Source: Streptococcus mitis SK579
GTDB lineage: Bacteria; Bacillota; Bacilli; Lactobacillales; Streptococcaceae
DNA length: 50,755 bases
Assembly (NCBI RefSeq): GCF_000257905.1
Contig: NZ_AJJL01000034.1
Location: 1-50,755, forward strand
Direction: 5' to 3'
Shown here: positions 7,247 through 16,215 of the stretch, in pieces
Numbering within the stretch: the stretch's first letter is position 1
How the letters are laid out: every line of letters begins with the position of its first letter
Notes under the pieces: generated by a model
The model's input: only the letters and a program-made list of their open reading frames with translations
Told to the model about the DNA's origin: nothing
Database searches by the model: none
Program-made: the position numbers and the translations under genes

Positions 7247-8572
7247 TTATTCCATTTCAAAAACATCGCTTTCTTGCTTGTTTGGTAGAACCAATGATAG
7301 CAAGACTCCGACGATGGCTGGCACCAACCATGGAAGAGATGCCTTGGCAAAAGGAAGAGCGTTAACAAGATTTGCAAGAAACTCAACCTTAAATGAGCTT
7401 CCTAGTACGCTTGCAATGGCAATAGCTGTAACCACAGCAATTGTCAACTGCATACCTGGTTTTGAAAGGGCAACAAATTTGTTCACAATAACAATCATAA
7501 CGATGGCAATCGTGATTGGGTACAAAATAACCAGCACAGGGATTGAGTACTTGATAATCGCATCAAGACCCAGATTAGCAATCGCAAATCCAATCAAAGT
7601 AAAGGCTGTCGCATAAACCTTGTAGCTGATTTGTGGGAAGCGTTCATTAAAGAACTCAGCTGTTGACACAATCAAACCAACTGTTGTTGTGAAGCAGGTT
7701 ACGGTAACCATAGCTGCAAGGAAGAGTTGAGCTGTTGAGCCAAATATTTCTTGAGTGGCTTGTGACAAGATGTAAACACCTGGTGTTCCACCCTTCATCG
7801 CCTCAGCTGGTACTGGGAAATGATTTCCAAGGAATCCTAAACCGATGTAAAGAGCGCTGAAGGCAAGGGCAACAACGATACCAACAACCCAAATAGTCGA
7901 AATGTATTCTTTCTTACTTGAAAATCCAAGTTGTTTCAAGGTTTGAACTGCGATTACGCTAAAGGCAACTGAAGCAAGGGCATCCAAGGTATTATAACCT
8001 TCTAGGAAACCTGTACCAAAGGCAGAAGCTTGATAAGCAGCTGACGCAGCTTGAGGACTTGTTCCACCGTATTTGAAAGCTCCTAGAACAACCAAGATAA
8101 CAATCAAGATCGCAAAGACTGGAGTTAAAATACGGCCGATACGGTCCAAGATTTTTGATGGATTAAGCGAAATTAGATAGGCTGCTGCAAAATACAGAAC
8201 CGTAAAGACAATCAAGCCAAGACCTTTATTTGAATCCGATAAAAGAGGACTAATCCCTACCTCGTAAGCTGTTGTAGCAGTACGTGGGATGGCAAAGAAT
8301 GGACCAATTGACAAGTAAAGAACTGAGAGATAAAGAGTCGCAAACCAAGGCGCTATCTTTGTTGAAATCTCGTAGATATATCCTTTAGGATTTAGCGTTC
8401 CAATTATAAGAGTCAAGACGGCGATACCGACACCTGAAAAGACAAAACCTGCGATGGCAGGAAGAAAATGTTCTCCAGATAGAGCACCTAGAGAAGGCGG
8501 AAAAATCAAGTTCCCCGCACCAAAAAATATTCCAAACAGGAGCAAACCTGTTAGGGCACCTTTTTTAGCCAT
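7247..8572 (-). CDS. brnQ: Branched-chain amino acid transporter, LIVCS family
   Basis: Imports leucine, isoleucine and valine with a cation gradient. The product has 441 residues and about 12 hydrophobic helices. Family motifs include LFGIFFGAGNLIFPPSLG at the N-terminus, the SIGPFFAIPRTATTAYEVG loop, and the GYNTLDALASVAF segment. The ATG at 8572 is preferred over one five codons upstream, because a GGAG ribosome site lies 8 bases before it. It appears monocistronic, with a strong terminator just past the gene. A TATACT -10-like element lies about 30 bases upstream of the start. Confidence 0.95.
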   Translation of the reverse strand: MAKKGALTGLLLFGIFFGAGNLIFPPSLGALSGEHFLPAIAGFVFSGVGIAVLTLIIGTLNPKGYIYEISTKIAPWFATLYLSVLYLSIGPFFAIPRTATTAYEVGISPLLSDSNKGLGLIVFTVLYFAAAYLISLNPSKILDRIGRILTPVFAILIVILVVLGAFKYGGTSPQAASAAYQASAFGTGFLEGYNTLDALASVAFSVIAVQTLKQLGFSSKKEYISTIWVVGIVVALAFSALYIGLGFLGNHFPVPAEAMKGGTPGVYILSQATQEIFGSTAQLFLAAMVTVTCFTTTVGLIVSTAEFFNERFPQISYKVYATAFTLIGFAIANLGLDAIIKYSIPVLVILYPITIAIVMIVIVNKFVALSKPGMQLTIAVVTAIAIASVLGSSFKVEFLANLVNALPFAKASLPWLVPAIVGVLLSLVLPNKQESDVFEME

Positions 8573-8691
8573 GTAAATCTCCTTCATATTTATAAAATAC
8601 TGACCTAGTATATCATGAATAAGAGTATGAAAAAAGTATCACGAAGTAAATATTGAATGTTTTCAAGATTCTTAAAAATGAGAATTGTCTA

Positions 8692-8732
8692 AAAATAAAA
8701 TTCTCCTACCCAGTCCATACCGAGTAGGAGAA
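8692..8732 (-). terminator. Terminator after the rhodanese gene
   Basis: On the minus strand TTCTCCTAC and GTAGGAGAA (8724-8732 and 8701-8709) form a 9-base-pair stem followed by TTTTATTTTT. It should end the nitroreductase-pepV-glycosylase-rhodanese operon. Confidence 0.87.
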
Positions 8733-8742
8733 AATCTACTGT

Positions 8743-9030
8743 TTAAAGTTCTTCAAAGGCTAACATGCCACCCTGAACATTGATAACCTCATAACCTTGT
8801 TCAGCTAGGAATTGACAAGCACGCGCCGATCTCATTCCAGATTTGCAAATAACATAATGCAACTGGTCCTTGTCCAACTGATCAAAGGTATCAGCCAATT
8901 GACTAAGCGGTAGGTTGTGGGCACCTTCTAAATGAAGTGTTTCAAACTCATCCACTTCTCGCACGTCCACTAGAGAAAGTTGGTCGTTTTGATAAAGCTG
9001 GTAAAATGCGTCAAAGGTAATTTCTTTCAT
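8743..9030 (-). CDS. Single-domain rhodanese-like sulfurtransferase
   Basis: A 95-residue, one-domain rhodanese. The catalytic Cys lies in the loop YVICKSGMRS, preceded by the family's DVREVDEFETLHLEGAHNLPLS segment. Such proteins carry sulfane sulfur or act in thiol chemistry in the cytoplasm. The start codon overlaps the stop of the upstream glycosylase-like gene in an ATGA junction, so the two are translationally coupled. A strong hairpin follows the gene. The in vivo sulfur donor and acceptor are unknown. Confidence 0.9.
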   Translation of the reverse strand: MKEITFDAFYQLYQNDQLSLVDVREVDEFETLHLEGAHNLPLSQLADTFDQLDKDQLHYVICKSGMRSARACQFLAEQGYEVINVQGGMLAFEEL

Positions 9031-9617
9031 TCTTTTTCTCCTAAAATAGTTTTAATTCTTTTTTTCAAATCTGGCACCACTTCTGACTCAAACCAAGGAT
9101 TTTTAGCCATCCAGATTTGATTTCGCGGTGAAGGGTGAACTAATGGAAAATAGTCTGGCAGATAATCCTGATAGCGTCGAACTCTCTCTGTTACCTTGCC
9201 ACTGACTTTCTCATGTAAATAGTAGGCTTGGGCATATTGCCCAATCAAGAGGGTTAACTGGATATCTGGTAATTCTTGCAAGAGCTGAGGATGCCATTTT
9301 TCGGCAAAGCCAGTTCTCGGTGGTAAGTCACCTGACTTACCATGCCCTGGAAAGTAGAAATCCATAGGTAAAACAGCAAAATAACCTGAGTTGTAAAAGG
9401 TGTCTTCGTCCACACCTAGCCAGTCCCGCAAGCGATCGCCACTTTTATCCTTCCAATAAAGGCCTGCTTCTTGGGTTTTAAGCCCCGGTGCCTGACCGAT
9501 GATATTGATGCGAGCAGTTTTTGGCGCTGCAAAGAGAGGTTCGATTCCACGTTCTGTATAGCTGGCATTTTGCGGATCTGCCATAATAGCCTGCTTGATT
9601 CTTTCGATTTGAGACAT
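9027..9617 (-). CDS. Uracil-DNA glycosylase superfamily protein
   Basis: A 196-residue protein of the UDG fold. It has the N-terminal motif NIIGQAPGLKTQEAGL corresponding to the water-activating loop of UDGs, and the C-terminal HPSPRN matching the minor-groove intercalation loop. It is not the family 1 Ung and looks like the family 4-like/short UDG group, so base specificity is uncertain. The ATG at 9617 follows a GGAGGG ribosome site; an upstream ATG at 9653 has none. It is the third gene of a four-gene operon. Confidence 0.82.
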   Translation of the reverse strand: MSQIERIKQAIMADPQNASYTERGIEPLFAAPKTARINIIGQAPGLKTQEAGLYWKDKSGDRLRDWLGVDEDTFYNSGYFAVLPMDFYFPGHGKSGDLPPRTGFAEKWHPQLLQELPDIQLTLLIGQYAQAYYLHEKVSGKVTERVRRYQDYLPDYFPLVHPSPRNQIWMAKNPWFESEVVPDLKKRIKTILGEKE

Positions 9618-9670
9618 CTGTTTTCCCTCCAAAAAGAAGTCCAAGCATAACATCTCAGACTTCTATCGTT

Positions 9671-11071
9671 TTATTTGATCAATTCATAAATAGCTTCGGC
9701 ATAGATTGCTGCTGCGCGGAAGAGATCGTCCAAGGCGATAAATTCATTGGCTTGGTGCATGGTGTCAATAGAGTCTGGGAACATAGCACCGTAAGCAACC
9801 CCACGTTCAAGTAAACGACCAAAGGTACCACCACCAATGACTTGTTCATGACCTTGTAGTCCTGTTTGTTTTTCATAGACATTCAACAAGGTTTGTACAA
9901 GTGGATCTTCCATTGGCACATAGTGAGGAGTGTGTCCGTGTTCAGAAAGGCTAACAGAAGCAACTGGCAAGTTTTCAAGGATTGACTTGATTTGCTCTGG
10001 GCTGATTCCTTTTGGATAACGGATGTTGAGAGCAATCGTATTGTCAGCACTTGTTTCATCAAAGCGGAAGACACCTGCATTCATAGAAAGAGCACCCATC
10101 TTTTCATCCACATGAGCAATCTTGAGGTTTTTACCCTCATGGTCGTTCAAGAGAATCTTACCAGCAATGTCGAGGTAGTCTTTTGCAGGTCCAGCAAAGT
10201 CAAACTGGCTAAGGAAAAGAGCTAGGTAAGTCGCACCATTGACACCTGAAGCAGGCATAGCACCGTGGGCTGATTTACCAATGATTGTCACCTTGTATTG
10301 ACCAGCTTCTTCTTGAATTTCTCCTCTGAGTTTATGTTCTGCAACAAAGGCATCTAGTTTAGCTTGCAAGTCAGTCAAATCACCTGAAACAACCGCTGTT
10401 GCTGATTCTGGTACCATGTTTTCACGCAAACCACCTGTAAAACTGTGAAGACGAACAGCACCTTCATTTTCACCTGCAAAGTGGAGGTATTCCGTGATGT
10501 TTCCTTTTTCACCATTGATGATAGGGAATTCAGCGTCTGGAGAGAAACCGAAGTCTGGTTTCGCAAGTCCTACGTGCTCGAAGTAGTAGTCCATGTCTGC
10601 CCAGCCTGATTCTTCGTCTGTTCCGACAATAAAGCGAACTTTCTTAGAAGTTGGAAGGCCCAATTCTTTGATGATTTTCAAACCATAGTAGCAAGCTGTT
10701 GTAGGACCCTTGTCGTCCGAAGCACCACGCGCATAAAGACGACCGTCTTTGATAGTTGGTGTGTAAGGATCTGTGTCCCAACCGCTACCAGCTGGCACCA
10801 CGTCCATGTGGGCAAAGATTCCGAGAACTTCTTCTCCATCACCAAACTCGAAGTGTCCTGCATAATTGTCGACATTCTTAGTTGGATAGCCATCACGGTC
10901 TGCGATTTCAAGGAATTTTTCCAAGGCTTTTACCGGCCCAGGTCCAAATGGATGCTCAGCATCAACCTTGCTATCATCACGTTCTGAGTTGATTTCCAAA
11001 AGGCTAAACAAGTCAGCCAAGAGGTCTTCTTTGCGTTTTTCTACTTCTGCTGTAAAATCAATTGCTGTCAT
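9671..11071 (-). CDS. pepV: Dipeptidase PepV (M20 family)
   Basis: Cleaves unspecific dipeptides and some tripeptides from the N-terminus, recycling imported peptides. The 466-residue length matches PepV. Metal-site motifs are GIFAHMDVVPAG (first His, Asp), GASDDKGPT (bridging Asp), GTDEESGW (catalytic Glu and ligand Glu), the substrate-capping domain between about residues 190 and 390, and VIGGGTFGR near the C-terminus. It lies 12 bases after the nitroreductase gene and 53 bases before the glycosylase start, all on one transcript judging by spacing. Confidence 0.95.
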   Translation of the reverse strand: MTAIDFTAEVEKRKEDLLADLFSLLEINSERDDSKVDAEHPFGPGPVKALEKFLEIADRDGYPTKNVDNYAGHFEFGDGEEVLGIFAHMDVVPAGSGWDTDPYTPTIKDGRLYARGASDDKGPTTACYYGLKIIKELGLPTSKKVRFIVGTDEESGWADMDYYFEHVGLAKPDFGFSPDAEFPIINGEKGNITEYLHFAGENEGAVRLHSFTGGLRENMVPESATAVVSGDLTDLQAKLDAFVAEHKLRGEIQEEAGQYKVTIIGKSAHGAMPASGVNGATYLALFLSQFDFAGPAKDYLDIAGKILLNDHEGKNLKIAHVDEKMGALSMNAGVFRFDETSADNTIALNIRYPKGISPEQIKSILENLPVASVSLSEHGHTPHYVPMEDPLVQTLLNVYEKQTGLQGHEQVIGGGTFGRLLERGVAYGAMFPDSIDTMHQANEFIALDDLFRAAAIYAEAIYELIK

Positions 11072-11083
11072 TTTTTCTTCTTT

Positions 11084-11689
11084 CTATCTTTTCTCGATGA
11101 TTTCATCTACTGGCAAGCGGTAGCTTGGTTCCAATTTTTCGTCTGTGTAACCCACTGTAATCAAAAGTTCTGGACGGAAACGGTCTTCGATTTCCAAAAC
11201 TTCATTAACTTTTGATTTATCAAAACCAAGGATCAGATTTGATCCGATTCCTTGGTCTGTAAGAGCAAGAACCAAGTTCATGGCAACTAAACCTGCATTG
11301 AGTGCTAGGTAGTCACTAACCTGTTGTTCATTGTAACGGGCAAATTCAGCAGGCAAATTTTTCATGAAGTATTGTAGTTGCTCTTCAGAAAAGTTATTAG
11401 CACCACCAACACGGGCAATCTTACGAGCGCGTTTAGCCAGATCTGTATCTGTAAACAAGGCAATAGTTACAGGAGCTGATGATACCTGTTCAAAGTTTGA
11501 ACCATAAGCCAATTTTGCTAGTTCGGCATTTTTCTCACGAACCACCACAAATTTCCAAGGCTGGCTGTTGTGGGCGCTTGGTGCCAAGGTTGCGATTTCG
11601 ATAGCCGTACGCACATCTTTGGGATCCACTGGCTTGTCAGTGAAATGCTTGGTCGCATGACGTTTTTTGTTTAATTCAAGAAATTTCAT
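11084..11689 (-). CDS. Nitroreductase family FMN-dependent oxidoreductase
   Basis: A 201-residue NAD(P)H:FMN oxidoreductase of the nitroreductase fold. The N-terminal KKRHATKHFTDKPV carries the conserved Arg for FMN phosphate. TLAPSAHNSQPWKFVVV is the family's FMN-contact segment. IGSNLILGFDKSKVNEVL and the PELLITVGYTDE end complete the fold. The natural substrate is unknown; such enzymes reduce quinones, flavins or nitroaromatics. It is the first gene of the pepV operon, with a promoter at 11722-11750. Confidence 0.9.
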   Translation of the reverse strand: MKFLELNKKRHATKHFTDKPVDPKDVRTAIEIATLAPSAHNSQPWKFVVVREKNAELAKLAYGSNFEQVSSAPVTIALFTDTDLAKRARKIARVGGANNFSEEQLQYFMKNLPAEFARYNEQQVSDYLALNAGLVAMNLVLALTDQGIGSNLILGFDKSKVNEVLEIEDRFRPELLITVGYTDEKLEPSYRLPVDEIIEKR

Positions 11690-11721
11690 AATCGATTTCC
11701 TTTTCTAATTCTACTGCTTCC

Positions 11722-11750
11722 ATTCTACCATAATTTGAAAGAGCTTGCAG
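11722..11750 (-). promoter_or_regulatory. Promoter of the nitroreductase-pepV operon
   Basis: On the minus strand, CTGCAA (11745-11750) and TAGAAT (11722-11727) are 17 bases apart, with a TGG extended -10. It is divergent from the binding-protein gene at 11860. Confidence 0.55.
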
Positions 11751-11859
11751 ATATTTTCCATGATTAAGTTTTTTTATCGCAACCATAAAAAATATATATT
11801 GGTTCATCAGGAAAATTTCTGATAAACTAGCAAGTACTTTACATTTGAATGGAGACATT

Positions 11860-12660
11860 ATGAAAAAATTTAGCCTATTACTAGCCATCCTACCATTTTT
11901 GGTTGCCTGTGGAAATCAAGCTACACCTAAAGAGACTAGTTCTCAAAAGACAATCGTCGTTGCAACAGCTGGTGATGTGCCACCATTTGACTACGAAGAC
12001 AAAGGAAATCTGACAGGCTTCGATATCGAAGTTCTAAAAGCAGTGGATGAAAAACTCAGCGACTACGAGATTCAATTCCAAAGAACTGCCTGGGAAAGTA
12101 TCTTCCCAGGACTTGATTCTGGTCACTATCAGGCTGCAGCCAATAACTTGAGTTATACAAAAGAACGTGCTGAGAAATACCTCTACTCACTTCCGATTTC
12201 GAACAATCCCCTCGTCCTCGTCAGCAACAAGAAAAATCCTCTGACTTCACTTGACCAAATTGCTGGCAAAACAACACAGGAAGATACCGGAACTTCAAAC
12301 GCTCAATTCATCAATAACTGGAATCAGAAACACTCTGACAATCCTGCTACTATCGATTTTTCTGGTGAGGATATCGGAAAACGCATCCTTGACCTTGCTA
12401 ACGGTGAATTTGATTTCCTAGTCTTTGACAAGGTATCCGTTCAAAAGATCATCAAGGATCGTGGCTTAGACCTCTCAGTCGTTGATTTACCTTCTGCCGA
12501 TAGCCCCAACAACTATATCGTTTTCTCAAGCGACCAAAAAGAGTTTAAAGAGAAATTTGATAAAGCGCTCAAAGAACTCTATCAAGACGGAACACTTGAA
12601 AAACTCAGCAATACCTATCTAGGTGGCTCTTACCTCCCAGATAAATCTCAGTTACAATAA
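11860..12660 (+). CDS. Polar amino acid ABC transporter substrate-binding lipoprotein
   Basis: A 266-residue extracellular solute-binding protein of family 3. It starts MKKFSLLLAILPFLVACGNQ, with a lipobox ending in Cys17. The mature part has the family's VATAGDVPPFDYEDKGNLTGFDIEV opening, the FQRTAWESIFPGLDSGHYQ lobe segment and the AGKTTQEDTGTS hinge. The ATG at 11860 follows a GGAG ribosome site. No permease or ATPase gene is adjacent, so it must work with a transporter encoded elsewhere. A CodY-like sequence (AAATTTCTGATAAAC, 11813-11827) overlaps the likely -10 region, with 4 of 15 positions off consensus. Confidence 0.92.
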   Translation: MKKFSLLLAILPFLVACGNQATPKETSSQKTIVVATAGDVPPFDYEDKGNLTGFDIEVLKAVDEKLSDYEIQFQRTAWESIFPGLDSGHYQAAANNLSYTKERAEKYLYSLPISNNPLVLVSNKKNPLTSLDQIAGKTTQEDTGTSNAQFINNWNQKHSDNPATIDFSGEDIGKRILDLANGEFDFLVFDKVSVQKIIKDRGLDLSVVDLPSADSPNNYIVFSSDQKEFKEKFDKALKELYQDGTLEKLSNTYLGGSYLPDKSQLQ

Positions 12661-12667
12661 GATATAT

Positions 12668-12698
12668 AAAAGCGATTGGACCAGCCAATCGCTTTTTT
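12668..12698. terminator. Bidirectional terminator between convergent genes
   Basis: AAGCGATTGG (12670-12679) and CCAATCGCTT (12685-12694) form a 10-base-pair stem. A T run follows on the plus strand, and a shorter T run follows on the minus strand. It separates the binding-protein gene from the convergent phosphoesterase gene. Confidence 0.88.
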
Positions 12699-12726
12699 AG
12701 TTTGCATTGGTTGTTTTAGGAAACTC

Positions 12727-13560
12727 TTACAAAAAATCAAAAAAATTCTTCACATCTTCTACATACCCATACTTTTCTATTAAGCTTGCTAATAGTTCCA
12801 GATTGTGCCCCTGATAATTATCTTCACGACGTAGTTCTTCATACATTTCGATAAAGGGAAGACCCTGGGACTTGGCCAATTCTAACTCCGCTTCATAAGC
12901 ATAAGCGACTTTACGAAATTGGATATTGACCAATTCCCCATCTTCAATCTCTATCACGGCATACTGGGCACGGTGATTTTTTAACGCCTCCCAATCAAAA
13001 TAGGGCATGCCAATCGTACCTGGATTGATAATTTGTTGCCCTTGACTTCCATAACGAAGCAATTGCTTGTGAACATGACCATAGACTGCCACGTCGGTTT
13101 CAGCATCTAGGAGTTGGTCAAATTTCTCCGTATCATTCTCAACTAGCAAGTCACCACCATAGTTCTTCTTTGGCAAATTATGAGAAAGAGAAAAGCGCAG
13201 TCCGTCAACTTCTTTCTTTTCTAGCAAAGGCAAGCTTCGTAGCCAGACAATCGTTGCAGGATCCATTCGCTCCATCAAAAACTGGGTCAATCGCATGAGC
13301 TGGATTTCTTGTGGATGTTCCAAACCATATTCGCCATCCAAGGCCTCAAGAACACAATCATCCCAATTACCTCGAACACTTGCCGTTATAGGAAGTCCCT
13401 TCAGCAGAGCGACCAGATCATTTGCGCCTGGACCAGGAAGAAAAATATCTCCCAGAAGCCAGTATTCACTGACTCCTTGATTTTTAGCATCCGCAATAAC
13501 TGCTTCTAGCGCCGTTATATTGCCATGAATATCTGATAAAATTGCGATTTTATGATTCAT
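12727..13560 (-). CDS. Calcineurin-like metallophosphoesterase
   Basis: A 277-residue protein with the metallophosphoesterase signature in order: ILSDIHGN (Asp, His), [10 protein letters not shown] (Asp), VRGNWDDC (Asn, Asp), SLSHNLP (His) and YGHVHKQLL with INPGTIGMP. It belongs to the YfcE/MJ0936-like group, but the substrate cannot be named from sequence. The ATG lies inside the end of uvrC (11-base overlap) after an AAGGAG site, so it is translated from the uvrC message. Confidence 0.88.
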   Translation of the reverse strand: MNHKIAILSDIHGNITALEAVIADAKNQGVSEYWLLGDIFLPGPGANDLVALLKGLPITASVRGNWDDCVLEALDGEYGLEHPQEIQLMRLTQFLMERMDPATIVWLRSLPLLEKKEVDGLRFSLSHNLPKKNYGGDLLVENDTEKFDQLLDAETDVAVYGHVHKQLLRYGSQGQQIINPGTIGMPYFDWEALKNHRAQYAVIEIEDGELVNIQFRKVAYAYEAELELAKSQGLPFIEMYEELRREDNYQGHNLELLASLIEKYGYVEDVKNFFDFL

Positions 13561-15397
13561 AATGGTCTCCTTCTGTTTGGTAATTTACACTCTTTTCCGC
13601 TACTTGAGACAGCTCCATTTCTTCCTGTGGCTTCAACTTCCTCTGAACTGCTTCTGCGACTGTTCTTGGCACCCCAACTTCGACAATCTCATCCACACTA
13701 GCTTCCTTGATTTTGGTTAGAGACTTGAAATGTTTCATGAGATTTTGCTTGCGTTTAGGTCCCAGACCTTCAATCCCATCCAGTTGTGATGAAAAGGAAT
13801 TTTTTGAGCGCAGTTGGCGATGGAAAGTGATGGCAAAACGGTGCACCTCATCTTGGATACGTTGGAGAAGGAAAAATTCCTGAGAATTGCGAGATAACTC
13901 CACCACCTCAAGCGGATCTCCAAAGAGCAATTCATGTGTTTGGTGCTTGTCATTCTTTTGCAGACCTGCAATTGGAATGTCCAAGCCTAGTTCATCTTGG
14001 ATGACCTGCTTAGCGATATTGACCTGACCTTGTCCCCCATCAATGACAATCAAATCTGGAGGAGTCAAACCGTCACGCTGCACTCGACTATAGCGTCTGC
14101 GAATGACTTCTCTCATACTAGCATAGTCGTCTGGTCCAACAACCGTTTTTATCTTGTACTTACGGTAATCCTTCTTACTCGGTTTGCCGTTGACAAAGAC
14201 CACCATGGCCGAAACAGGACTGGTTCCCATGATATTGGAGTTATCAAAGGATTCGATACGGACTGGAGTCGGGATTTGGAGTAAGCGACCAAGATTTTCA
14301 ATAGCCCCTTGGGTCTTTTCAACAGATTTCTCTAGCAGGTTGAATTTCTGCTCTAGGCTGACACGAGCATTCTTTATAGCCAGATTAACCAGTTGTTTTT
14401 TCTCTCCACGTTGGGGTTTGAGAATCTTGGTATCCACCAAGGCCTTGACTGCTTCTTCATCGATATCCTGCGGAATCAGCACCTCATTGGGAACCAGGTG
14501 AGATTTTTCTTGATAGAATTGTCCCACATAGGTCAAGAAATCCTCATCTGGATCATTGTAGTAGGGGAAGAGATTGACATCTCGCTCAATGAGCTTGCCC
14601 TGACGAATAAAGAAAACCTGAACACACATCCAGCCCTTGTCCACATAGTAACCAAAGACATCCCGATTTTGGAGATCCTTGGCCATAACCCTTTGCTTGG
14701 TCCGAAGCGTTCCAATGGCCTGAATCAAGTCACGGTATTCCGCAGCACGTTCAAACTCCATAGTCTGGGCTGCCGCTGCCATTTTCCCCTTGAGGTCATC
14801 GATGATTTTGTCATCCTGCCCTTTTAGGAAATCAGAAACTTCCTGGGCCATAGACTTGAAATAGGCCTCATCCTTCTTACAGATAGTGTGGGCCATGCAC
14901 TGGCCGATATGGTAGTAAAAACATACCTTAGAAGGTGGATTGGTACACTTGCGAAAAGGGAAAATCCGATCCAGCAACCGCTTGATTTCATTGGCTGCGC
15001 CCACATCTGGATAAGGACCAAAATAGAGACCTCCATCCTTCTTGACCTGTCGGGTAATAATCAAACGAGGATAGCGTTCATTGGTAATTTTGATGAAAGG
15101 ATAGGACTTATCATCCTTGAGCATGATATTGTACTTGGGCTTGTTTTCCTTGATCAGGTTGATTTCTAGGAGAAGTGCCTCAATATTAGACTCCGTAACG
15201 ATAAATTCAAAATCCACAATCTCAGACACCAGAGCCTCTGTCTTGGTATCATGACTTCCACGGAAATAAGACCTCACGCGGTTACGCAGATTTTTAGCCT
15301 TTCCTACATAGATAATGGTGCCGTTTTTATCCTTGTGAATGTAGCAACCAGGGCTGGTCGGCAAGAGCTCTAGTTTTGATTTAATCAAGTTATTCAT
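13550..15397 (-). CDS. uvrC: Excinuclease ABC subunit C
   Basis: Makes both incisions in nucleotide excision repair after UvrA-UvrB damage loading. The 615 residues show a GIY-YIG nuclease domain ([20 protein letters not shown], residues about 14-95), a Cys-rich segment, the UVR motif near 200 ([17 protein letters not shown]), the RNase-H-like second nuclease ([18 protein letters not shown]) and tandem HhH motifs at the end ([27 protein letters not shown]). An extended -10 (15404-15412) ends only six bases before the ATG, with no ribosome site between, so the mRNA may be leaderless. Confidence 0.97.
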   Translation of the reverse strand: MNNLIKSKLELLPTSPGCYIHKDKNGTIIYVGKAKNLRNRVRSYFRGSHDTKTEALVSEIVDFEFIVTESNIEALLLEINLIKENKPKYNIMLKDDKSYPFIKITNERYPRLIITRQVKKDGGLYFGPYPDVGAANEIKRLLDRIFPFRKCTNPPSKVCFYYHIGQCMAHTICKKDEAYFKSMAQEVSDFLKGQDDKIIDDLKGKMAAAAQTMEFERAAEYRDLIQAIGTLRTKQRVMAKDLQNRDVFGYYVDKGWMCVQVFFIRQGKLIERDVNLFPYYNDPDEDFLTYVGQFYQEKSHLVPNEVLIPQDIDEEAVKALVDTKILKPQRGEKKQLVNLAIKNARVSLEQKFNLLEKSVEKTQGAIENLGRLLQIPTPVRIESFDNSNIMGTSPVSAMVVFVNGKPSKKDYRKYKIKTVVGPDDYASMREVIRRRYSRVQRDGLTPPDLIVIDGGQGQVNIAKQVIQDELGLDIPIAGLQKNDKHQTHELLFGDPLEVVELSRNSQEFFLLQRIQDEVHRFAITFHRQLRSKNSFSSQLDGIEGLGPKRKQNLMKHFKSLTKIKEASVDEIVEVGVPRTVAEAVQRKLKPQEEMELSQVAEKSVNYQTEGDHYES

Positions 15398-15403
15398 AGT
15401 TCC

Positions 15404-15412
15404 ATTATAGCA
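15404..15412 (-). promoter_or_regulatory. uvrC promoter, extended -10 abutting the start codon
   Basis: On the minus strand, TGCTATAAT is an extended -10 hexamer (15404-15409). Exactly six bases separate it from the uvrC ATG, so the usual start point would be the A of the ATG. The upstream part overlaps the T tract of the preceding gene's terminator. Confidence 0.55.
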
Positions 15413-15439
15413 AAAAAGTAGGGAAAGATTGTTCCCTAC
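15412..15439 (-). terminator. Terminator of the matrixin-like gene
   Basis: On the minus strand GTAGGGAA (15432-15439) and TTCCCTAC (15418-15425) form a stem followed by TTTTTT. The stem overlaps the stop codon of the upstream gene, and the T tract merges with the uvrC -10 region. Confidence 0.85.
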
Positions 15440-16137
15440 TCACTAGTCTCATATATTTTTCGGAGGTTTGCAATATCCTCTTCCTGGATACCATAAAAGG
15501 AACCGGCCGGTTGCATCACTGATTTCTCATCTGTATGGTCCAAGCCAATCGCATGACCCAACTCATGTTCCGCCGTATGGACAATGCGTTCATAGGAATA
15601 ACCATAGTCAGGATTGGACAGATAATAATGATTCAACCGCACCGTGACAGACAAAAATTGTCCCGTTAAGAGATTAGTCTGACTTTCCGCCTCTCCTGCC
15701 ACAGGAGTGCCTCCGTCATTCATCTCCGTAGCCATAATATCTGCCTTGCTAGACTCTGTCACGACTTCAAAGTTAAAAGCACCAGTTTGATTCCAGTTCT
15801 GAATCGCTTCTAAATACGCCTCTTGAAAGCGTGAATCCATCTGTGGATCCAAGTAAATACGAGCAGAAGCCTGTGACCACCTTCCTTCAGAATGCTGGTG
15901 GCTATCTGTCTGGTTCAACTTAGGCAGTTGCCCTGTTTTTTCCCATTGGTCAATACTTTGTTGACCAATCTTTACTGACCGCTCTGCTTGCTTAAGCGCT
16001 CCTTGAAAATCCCCGTTCAGATACCAGAGAAATCCAAAAGCAAGAATGCATAAAAGCAAAACAATCCAAACCAGGCGCCAAAACAAACGCCACACAAAAG
16101 AAAAGAAAGCCCCTATCAAACGAAAAATCCAGCGCAT
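15436..16137 (-). CDS. Membrane-anchored matrixin-like zinc metalloprotease
   Basis: The 233-residue product has an N-terminal membrane anchor ([29 protein letters not shown]) after a short basic cytoplasmic tail, so the catalytic domain is outside. The zinc motif [11 protein letters not shown] supplies ligands His191, His195 and His201 with catalytic Glu192, and a Met-turn (SVMQP) follows, as in the M10/matrixin clan. The propeptide cysteine switch of eukaryotic matrixins was not seen. Start: an ATG at 16137 after an AAGGTGGAG ribosome site; a TTG at 16158 is an alternative. Substrate unknown. Confidence 0.86.
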   Translation of the reverse strand: MRWIFRLIGAFFSFVWRLFWRLVWIVLLLCILAFGFLWYLNGDFQGALKQAERSVKIGQQSIDQWEKTGQLPKLNQTDSHQHSEGRWSQASARIYLDPQMDSRFQEAYLEAIQNWNQTGAFNFEVVTESSKADIMATEMNDGGTPVAGEAESQTNLLTGQFLSVTVRLNHYYLSNPDYGYSYERIVHTAEHELGHAIGLDHTDEKSVMQPAGSFYGIQEEDIANLRKIYETSE

Positions 16138-16215
16138 GTCTCTCCACCTTTCTAGCAAATAAAATCTATTTTACTAAAACAAGCTGAAAGAAAGCTAAAT
16201 ACTGGCTTTTTCATC

